Origin: a virus
Direction: 5' to 3' (one strand)
DNA length: 24,632 nt
Virus record (IMG/VR): IMGVR_UViG_3300021185_002377
Location: 1-24,632 of that record
Shown here: in pieces, positions 19,674 to 24,632 of the stretch
Layout: each line of letters starts with the position of its first letter
How positions within the stretch are numbered: position 1 is the stretch's first letter
The notes under the pieces: model-generated
The model's input: the letters and a program-made list of their open reading frames with translations, nothing else
What the model was told of the DNA's origin: nothing
Database searches by the model: none
Translations under genes and position numbers: made by a program

Positions 19674-22517
19674 ATGACAACTTCAACGACACTCGAACCA
19701 ACCACAACCAACGAGGGTTTTCCCGAACGATTTATCCAGGTTTGTCCTTCAGATAACTTCACCCTTTTCCTGCAAGCTTCCGGGGATGCCTGGTCATGTG
19801 GAGAAAATTCTCGGGGTCAACTAGGCAATCAATCTTCTGAAACCAACTTCACTCCTCTTATTTTTGGAAGTGGCTTTATCAAATTGGATGTCGGTCAATT
19901 TCATGCCGGTGGGCTTGATGTAAATAAAAGACTTTTCTTGTGGGGTGATGGGTGGCATGGAGAGCAAGCAATCGATCCGAATTTAATTTCGGAAAATGTG
20001 GATGAGAGATTTATTTCATTACCAACCCAGAGAGCAAGTGCAGTCCTCGATTTTGCTCTTGGAAATGCTCGAACCTTTTACATCAATTCCGGAGGTTTGA
20101 TTTTAGCTTGTGGGGAGAATACTGACGGAATCCTGGGGACTGCATCGACTGAAACTCATATCCGGGATTTTGAATTAGTAATCACCCCCGAAGGATTAAA
20201 GTTTGAAAAAATCGATGCAGGGATGGATCACTTCGGTGCAATCGACGAGAATGGTGCCTTGTGGTTATGGGGGTCGAATCAATTCAATAAACTTTCACTT
20301 TCGGGAGAGACCTTGAAAGTTGCGACTAAAGTAATCGACGCAAATGTTCGGAGTGTTTCTTGTGGGGAAGATTTCACCATAGCAACTCTGACAAACGGAA
20401 GGGTTCTTGCGGTCGGAAAAGGAGGGTGGGGATCCACGCTCAATTGGTTCGATGTAGTCGGACAACCCTCGAGGGATTATGCTTTGACTGAAATATGGGG
20501 AAGTAGTGATCCGGATTTCGTGCGAGGAATGAAGATAATTTACGCAGGTTATTCGGAGATTATGCTTTTTCTCGATGATTTTTATGCTCTAAAATTTGTC
20601 CCGGATATTACTTCCGGGTTTAGGACAACGAAACTCGGGACTATTTACTCAAGGTACACGGCACCATTTGCCGAAAATGCAGATGGGTCAAATAATTATA
20701 CTCGATCGGATTATGTTTTTCTTGATGTGACATTTCAAGAGACCGGTTTTGAACTTTACGAACCGCAGGATTTTAGTCTGGACGGATGGGGCTCAAGCAA
20801 TGGAGACTCGATTGTCCTCTCATACGAAATTGATCAACTGACGACCTCGAGCACGACTGAGGAACCTACAACCTCAACTTCGAGCACGACCGAGGAACCT
20901 ACAACCTCAACTTCGAGCACGACCGAGGAACCTACAACCTCAACTTCAACCTCCACAACAATCGACCCGGCAACCCTGGACTCCGACTCTGATGGGGTCA
21001 ACGATGCGGAGGATTATTTCTACCAGGACTCCAGGATCTCAGCGACCGAGGCAGAACTTGAGACCTGGGTCACCGATGCAGACACTCCGCTTGATAATAA
21101 TGCAACGGATCCAATCGTCATCCGAGCTCTTCGGACTTATGACAACACCCTGGAACTCGGAAAATTTTATCTGTTTTTTCGAGATGATTATGGAGTCATC
21201 GAGATGACCGACCAGGCAGGGAATTCCGACGGATCACTTTCTGCGGATCTTTCCACCCGGGGAGATGGATGGGAAGTGATTAAACCTTTCGTAGCAACTA
21301 CGACCTCGACAAGTACAACCGTGGAACCGACAACTTCGACTTCGACGACTGAGGAACCGACAACTTCGACTTCGACGACCGAGGAACCTACAACCTCAAC
21401 TTCGAGCACGACTGAGGAACCTACAACCTCAACTTCAAGCACAACAATCGACCCGGCAACCCTGGACTCCGACTCCGACGGGGTAAATGATGCAGAGGAT
21501 TATTTCTTTAAAGATGAAGCAGAAACTTACACAAAAGCGGAACTTGAGACCTTTCCGTTTGATCCTGCTTCATCCATTTCCGCATGGGATCGAATTAAAT
21601 TTATAAGTAGTGGGCAAGGAAATATTCCAAACCCAGGAATGATCCCTGGAGAATTTTATTTAATCGGGGATGTCCAAGAATATGGATGGAAAGTTTTTGG
21701 AAGGGACTCTGCTCAAGTGGACTCGGACGGCAATATTCTTGAGATTTTTTCAGCAGACAGAGGAATCTTGTGGGAGAAATTAAGCTCATCATCGACAACG
21801 ACTTCAACGACTTCAACGACTTCGACCTCGAGCACGACAACGAGCACGACTTCGAGCACGACCTCGAGCACGACCTCAACAACTCAAGAACCAACCCCGA
21901 CCGAGTTCGATACCTTAGACGGATTCATGAGTTATTGGTGCGAAAATAATGCAGGGTACAACGAAATTGCCAAATTTCCGACAACTTTAAACTCAGTAGA
22001 AAACAGGACTGGTTCATACACAAATTTCCGAAACTTTGCTCCGCAAGGTTTAGGGGCAGGAGATTATGAAATAAATTCGTCCGGGGATACGATCAAATTC
22101 ACCAACCCGGCTCCAGGGTTTTCACATTACACGTCCGCAAGTCCGGTTTCGGGTGGATCCTATAAACACGACCTAGGAAATGTTTCGACCGGTGGATCCT
22201 CTGGAGTTAAGATTGAGGGAACCATTGCCTACGCAAGTTACACTCGCTGGAATATGGGAACTAATACAGGAAACGAATTCCGAGCAGTAAATGGATCCAG
22301 CCAAGAGGTTAATGCTTCAAATAGGCAAGTCGACCAATCGTCAGTCTTGGTTGGAGATGCATTCCAGGGGCAGGGACAACATTGCTTCCATACTTTATTG
22401 GCGAATTTCTCTTTTGAAATCGGATCAAGTTTAGGCTATTTTGAAGCAAGTTTTTTGCTCTCGGACGCATCTGGGAAATGGCAATATTTAAAATTTTACG
22501 GACAAGCAGTCTCCTAA
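19674..22517 (+). CDS. Giant modular tail fibre protein 2 (RCC1 propeller, Ca-binding repeats)
   Basis: This 947-residue protein opens with a Thr-rich start (MTTSTTLEPTTT). Residues about 17-310 form an RCC1-like beta-propeller with about six visible blades (DAWSCGENSRGQLGNQ, KRLFLWGDG, LILACGENTDGILG, GALWLWGSN). An unknown domain follows (about 311-386), then linker 389-430. A module at about 434-540 begins with LDSDSDGVNDAEDYF, a thrombospondin type 3-like Ca-binding motif. Linker 542-592 leads to a second copy at about 596-702, linker 704-738 to a C-terminal domain (740-947) rich in Gly, Ser and aromatics. It is probably a fibre or adhesin. It starts three bases after the stop of fibre 1. 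Confidence 0.8.
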   Translation: MTTSTTLEPTTTNEGFPERFIQVCPSDNFTLFLQASGDAWSCGENSRGQLGNQSSETNFTPLIFGSGFIKLDVGQFHAGGLDVNKRLFLWGDGWHGEQAIDPNLISENVDERFISLPTQRASAVLDFALGNARTFYINSGGLILACGENTDGILGTASTETHIRDFELVITPEGLKFEKIDAGMDHFGAIDENGALWLWGSNQFNKLSLSGETLKVATKVIDANVRSVSCGEDFTIATLTNGRVLAVGKGGWGSTLNWFDVVGQPSRDYALTEIWGSSDPDFVRGMKIIYAGYSEIMLFLDDFYALKFVPDITSGFRTTKLGTIYSRYTAPFAENADGSNNYTRSDYVFLDVTFQETGFELYEPQDFSLDGWGSSNGDSIVLSYEIDQLTTSSTTEEPTTSTSSTTEEPTTSTSSTTEEPTTSTSTSTTIDPATLDSDSDGVNDAEDYFYQDSRISATEAELETWVTDADTPLDNNATDPIVIRALRTYDNTLELGKFYLFFRDDYGVIEMTDQAGNSDGSLSADLSTRGDGWEVIKPFVATTTSTSTTVEPTTSTSTTEEPTTSTSTTEEPTTSTSSTTEEPTTSTSSTTIDPATLDSDSDGVNDAEDYFFKDEAETYTKAELETFPFDPASSISAWDRIKFISSGQGNIPNPGMIPGEFYLIGDVQEYGWKVFGRDSAQVDSDGNILEIFSADRGILWEKLSSSSTTTSTTSTTSTSSTTTSTTSSTTSSTTSTTQEPTPTEFDTLDGFMSYWCENNAGYNEIAKFPTTLNSVENRTGSYTNFRNFAPQGLGAGDYEINSSGDTIKFTNPAPGFSHYTSASPVSGGSYKHDLGNVSTGGSSGVKIEGTIAYASYTRWNMGTNTGNEFRAVNGSSQEVNASNRQVDQSSVLVGDAFQGQGQHCFHTLLANFSFEIGSSLGYFEASFLLSDASGKWQYLKFYGQAVS
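20838..20963 (+). repeat. 33-base tandem repeat linker in fibre 2
   Basis: About three tandem copies of a 33-base unit encode SSTTEEPTTST each. Copies differ only in single synonymous bases (GACTGAG or GACCGAG), which points to recent expansion. Confidence 0.9.
20955..21020 (+). repeat. Ca-binding module leader, copy 1
   Basis: This 66-base segment encodes TTIDPATLDSDSDGVNDAED plus YF. It matches 21441-21506 at all but five bases, all of them third-codon, synonymous changes. Confidence 0.9.
21297..21449 (+). repeat. Mixed 30- and 33-base repeat linker in fibre 2
   Basis: Here 30-base units (EEPTTSTSTT) are followed by 33-base units (SSTTEEPTTST), about 51 residues in all. Codon usage shifts along the array from ACTTCGACTTCGACGAC to CTCAACTTCGAGCACGAC, suggesting it was assembled from two sub-families. 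Confidence 0.88.
21441..21506 (+). repeat. Ca-binding module leader, copy 2
   Basis: This is the second copy of the 66-base segment at 20955-21020, with the same encoded residues. It introduces a second, more diverged copy of the roughly 105-residue module. Confidence 0.9.
21783..21887 (+). repeat. Thr/Ser-only linker in fibre 2
   Basis: About 35 residues are nearly all Thr and Ser (SSSTTTSTTSTTSTSSTTTS and on) until QEP. The DNA consists of ACGACTTCAACGACTTC and CGAGCACGACCTCGAGCACG repeats. It lacks the EEP cores of the other linkers. Confidence 0.85.
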
Positions 22518-22518
22518 T

Positions 22519-23133
22519 GTGCCAATCTTTAATGATCATCGAACAACCTTTCTCCATATCGGAAAAACCGGTGGAGTGAGTATTGAGAAAGCTCTCGGAC
22601 TTCCACCCAGGGATTATCGAAATTTTTGCCCGGAGTTTATCTTTGGCTTGAAGAATGGAGTCATGATTCAACACGCAAGGTTCCAATTTCTCGAGCAATT
22701 TATGACCGAAGAGCAGAAAGGTTTTTTTCGGTTCACTATCATCCGAAATCCCTGGCACCGAATGATCTCGGCTTTTTATTATTTACTCCCGGCACACCTC
22801 CGAAGATTTCAGACCTTCGAGAATTGGCTCGAGGACAAATACGAAAAGATTGTCGATGGAAGGTGGACGGAAGGTTCCCACTTTGTTCCTCAAATCGAAT
22901 ACACCCACCAGGACGGAAAGCAAATTGTCGATCGGATCCTCCGAACCGAAACCCTCGCAGATGATTTCTCCAGGATGTGCAAGGAGCAAGGGATCAAAGC
23001 AGGGGAATTAAAAAAGCTTAATGTCTCCAGGCTCCGGGACAAAAAGCTCGAGGACTACACCCCGAAAACTCGAGACATGATCTCCGAAATGTACGCACTC
23101 GAGATCGATCATTTCGGATTTAAATATGAATGA
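22519..23133 (+). CDS. Sulfotransferase (PAPS-dependent, sulfotransferase family 2-like)
   Basis: This 204-residue protein probably transfers sulfate from PAPS to a carbohydrate. It shows a 5'-phosphosulfate-binding loop, FLHIGKTGGVSIEKAL (residues 11-26; the family usually has HIPKTGG), and a 3'-phosphate-binding segment, FTIIRNPWHRMISAFYYL (72-89) with Arg76 and Ser84. The C-terminal pattern LNVSRLRDKKLEDYTP and IDHFGFKYE matches the end of carbohydrate sulfotransferases. No signal peptide or membrane anchor is visible, so it acts in the cytoplasm. It starts at GTG within TAATGTG, the TAA being the stop of fibre 2, and overlaps the next gene by eight bases. Substrate is unknown: fibre glycans or host surface sugars are candidates. 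Confidence 0.88.
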   Translation: MPIFNDHRTTFLHIGKTGGVSIEKALGLPPRDYRNFCPEFIFGLKNGVMIQHARFQFLEQFMTEEQKGFFRFTIIRNPWHRMISAFYYLLPAHLRRFQTFENWLEDKYEKIVDGRWTEGSHFVPQIEYTHQDGKQIVDRILRTETLADDFSRMCKEQGIKAGELKKLNVSRLRDKKLEDYTPKTRDMISEMYALEIDHFGFKYE

Positions 23134-23824
23134 CTTATTCGTCACCGGACTTTGGAGAGTCGATGCAAAATACAATTTCGAGTCTTACCTCCGAATGATT
23201 CCCCTGGTTGTGAAAAAATTAAAGGCAGAAGCAACCAGGGCAGGGAATCAAATCCGAATTGTCATCTGCACGAACCAGGAAGGGATCGATCGAATCAAGA
23301 TCAAAGATCCGGTCGAGTTTGTTCAGATAGAATTTGAAGACCTTCCATCCGTTCCATCCGTCTCAGAACCCTGCGGATTGAAACTCGGATGGATGCTCAA
23401 TACTGAAAAGCTCAACGGACTGAATCGAGTCTGGGCAAATAAGATTTTCTTGATGGATGAAATGTCCAGGAGGATGGGGGACGAGGAATCGAATGTGATT
23501 TGGATCGATGCCGGGCTCAAACAATTTCAAAAAAACTTCCCGGTCGGAAAGCTCGACAGGTTCGATCGAATCCGACCTGGACAAATCTTTACTAATCAAT
23601 ATCCGAATCCCGATCGGGTTCGGCATTGCAGGTGCGAAATTCCCCATCATATTCGAGCAGGATTGATTGGTTGTCATCGATCATCGATCCACGAATTTTC
23701 CAGGGAATTCTCGAGGCAAATGGGCAGGGTCTCCGAAGACTGCGGATCATGGGATGAGGAAACAATCCTCTCCAGCATTTACTTAAAGAATAAAAAAATA
23801 TTCCAAACCTGGAAAGATTTGTGA
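23126..23824 (+). CDS. Putative HtrL/YibB-like glycosyltransferase
   Basis: This 232-residue protein shows the pattern of the HtrL/YibB family: an N-terminal strand and Tyr/Leu helix (LFVTGLWRVDAKYNFESYL), the central VWANKIFLMDEM followed by VIWIDAGL (102-131, where the Asp probably belongs to the metal/nucleotide site), and a C-terminal GLIGCHRSSIHEFSREF...WDEETIL segment (about 179-214). Members are predicted sugar transferases of cell-surface polysaccharide clusters. The gene overlaps the sulfotransferase by eight bases and ends in GTGA overlapping the next gene. The substrate cannot be read from sequence. The family call rests on motif resemblance. Confidence 0.62.
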   Translation: MNDLFVTGLWRVDAKYNFESYLRMIPLVVKKLKAEATRAGNQIRIVICTNQEGIDRIKIKDPVEFVQIEFEDLPSVPSVSEPCGLKLGWMLNTEKLNGLNRVWANKIFLMDEMSRRMGDEESNVIWIDAGLKQFQKNFPVGKLDRFDRIRPGQIFTNQYPNPDRVRHCRCEIPHHIRAGLIGCHRSSIHEFSREFSRQMGRVSEDCGSWDEETILSSIYLKNKKIFQTWKDL

Positions 23825-24225
23825 GCGTTCGAGTCGGGGCAATGTTTGAGAGTTTGTTTGCGTCCGAGGCAATGCGTCGAGGATTGGATGTGGCTTTTCC
23901 GTCTGGTCATCATCTCCCATTCGATCTCATTGTTTCAAATTCATCCGGGAAACTTTTTCGAGTGCAAGTCAAAGGAACCTCGAGCGACCAGGGAGGCTTT
24001 TATAAATTTATAACTAGGCGAGGAACAGGGACGAAAAAGAGGGTCGATTATCGAAATGAAATTGATGTCCTGGTCGGGATCGTCGAGAGACCAGGAGATC
24101 GAGTTTTTTATGTCATTCCAAGCACTAGTCTAGGGGATCAACTATCGCTAAAAGTTAGACCATCTTTTGACTCCTCCGGGAAATATGAAAGGTTTAAGGA
24201 ATCGTGGGAAATATTTAAAAAATGA
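23821..24225 (+). CDS. PD-(D/E)XK nuclease-like protein
   Basis: This 134-residue protein starts at GTG (GTGA overlap). The layout is that of a small PD-(D/E)XK fold: a helix with Glu10 (GAMFESLFASEAMRRG), then HLPFDLIV with Asp35, then LFRVQVKGT with Gln49-x-Lys51, followed by a beta-rich region (NEIDVLVGIVERPGDRVFYV). Relatives include Holliday-junction-resolvase-like and homing-type nucleases. Gln in place of the more usual Glu before x-Lys is found in active members too. Why it sits between two glycosyltransferase genes is unclear: it may be a selfish or recombination-promoting element, or act on host DNA. Overlaps with both neighbours indicate co-translation. Confidence 0.68.
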   Translation: MSVRVGAMFESLFASEAMRRGLDVAFPSGHHLPFDLIVSNSSGKLFRVQVKGTSSDQGGFYKFITRRGTGTKKRVDYRNEIDVLVGIVERPGDRVFYVIPSTSLGDQLSLKVRPSFDSSGKYERFKESWEIFKK

Positions 24226-24632
24226 AAAAGAAATTAACTATCGGAATGGCGACTTCAGACGACTTTGATGGAGTGTTTTTTACGACTCAATCAATCCGGA
24301 TCGCAAACCGGGATCGACTTGATGAAATTGAGATTTTAATCATCGACAATAAGCCAGGAAGTCCGGAGGGGAAAGCAACTCGGGAACACGCTCGAAAGAT
24401 CGGGGCAAGGTATCACCCGGAAAAGGAGTGGAGATCGACTGCAATTCGAGATCTGGTCTTCAAGTTCTCGAAAGCGGAATGGGTTCTATGTATGGATCCC
24501 CATGTTCTCGTCGAGCCCGGAACGATTGCCAGGATCCTCGAGTTTGCCGAGCATAATCCAGGGTCTCGAGACCTCTACGCAGGAGGACTTTTTTATGACA
24601 ATTTAGGCAACGGAGTAGCAACCAACATGAGA
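24222..24632 (+). CDS. Family 2-like glycosyltransferase, 5' part only
   Basis: The ATG at 24222 overlaps the previous stop (ATGA), and the frame stays open through the last base, giving 137 residues without a stop. The N-terminus is a GT-A-type nucleotide-sugar-binding domain: LTIGMATSDDFDGVFFTTQS (5-24), EIEILIIDNKPGSPEG (36-50), and VLCMDPHVLVEPGTI (88-102), whose MDPH is the DxD-like metal site. Members move sugars from nucleotide sugars to polysaccharides, lipids or proteins. With the two transferases upstream it forms a carbohydrate-modification cassette. The remainder lies outside the window. Confidence 0.82.
   Translation, partial: MKKKLTIGMATSDDFDGVFFTTQSIRIANRDRLDEIEILIIDNKPGSPEGKATREHARKIGARYHPEKEWRSTAIRDLVFKFSKAEWVLCMDPHVLVEPGTIARILEFAEHNPGSRDLYAGGLFYDNLGNGVATNMR

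Noticed and set aside
21188-21442. Minus-strand Val/Glu/Ser-rich repeat ORF
   Set aside because: It is the antisense reading of the Thr-rich linker repeats.
17466-21890. Regular short repeats that might be taken for a CRISPR array
   Set aside because: Repeats are in frame, variable in length, lack unique spacers of constant size and encode protein linkers.
21900-22517. Possible variable region of a diversity-generating retroelement at the fibre 2 C-terminus
   Set aside because: No reverse transcriptase or template repeat was recognised in the window, and no adenine-specific variation can be assessed from one sequence.

Overview
The window is a virion-structure block of a tailed bacteriophage (or prophage). 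All supported genes lie on the + strand and are packed head to tail, most with stop/start overlaps of the ATGA, GTGA or TAATG kind. The gene order is that of a lambda/HK97-type siphovirus: small terminase, (DNA methyltransferase), large terminase, gpW-like connector, portal, protease with scaffold, major capsid, neck proteins, tail tube candidate, tail chaperone, tape measure, tail tip, fibres. I see no sheath or contractile baseplate gene. A 1001-residue tape measure would predict a tail of roughly 150 nm at about 1.5 angstrom per residue. The host cannot be named. Shine-Dalgarno motifs (AGGAGG, AGGAG, AAGGA) before several genes point to a bacterium with ordinary translation initiation. The fibre modules (Thr-rich linkers, LamG, RCC1, the HSH...MPNG module) are ones I associate with aquatic phage metagenomes, which is an inference.

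Layout: 1-3696 packaging (TerS, a ParB/methyltransferase fusion, TerL); 3677-6601 a small membrane protein, an unknown basic protein, gpW-like connector, portal and a small basic ORF; 6686-8900 protease with a likely nested scaffold start, major capsid, small capsid-linked protein, closed by a strong intrinsic terminator (8925-8956); 8961-13832 neck, tail tube candidate, chaperone and tape measure; 13829-17372 tail-tip and fibre-associated proteins, some of unlike base composition; 17376-22517 two very large modular fibre proteins, made of RCC1 blades, LamG, Ca-binding repeats and unknown beta-rich domains strung on Thr/Ser/Glu/Pro linkers; 22519-24632 a surface-chemistry cassette of a PAPS-type sulfotransferase, an HtrL/YibB-like glycosyltransferase, a PD-(D/E)XK nuclease-like protein and the 5' part of a GT2 glycosyltransferase that runs off the window.

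The most interesting idea is the junction at 22.5 kb. Mucin-like Thr/Ser-rich fibre linkers sit directly upstream of a sulfotransferase and two glycosyltransferases in the same orientation. This may be a system that glycosylates, and perhaps sulfates, the phage's own fibres, though the enzymes could equally alter the host envelope. A second theme is DNA-level structure. The words TCGA, CCAGG/CCTGG and GGATCC appear strongly over-represented in every reading frame, while a few stretches (the methyltransferase core, the Cys-rich gene, the LamG module) lack the signature and look like later acquisitions. No lysis, replication, integration, tRNA or CRISPR feature was recognised. No gene-free stretch exceeds 300 bases.
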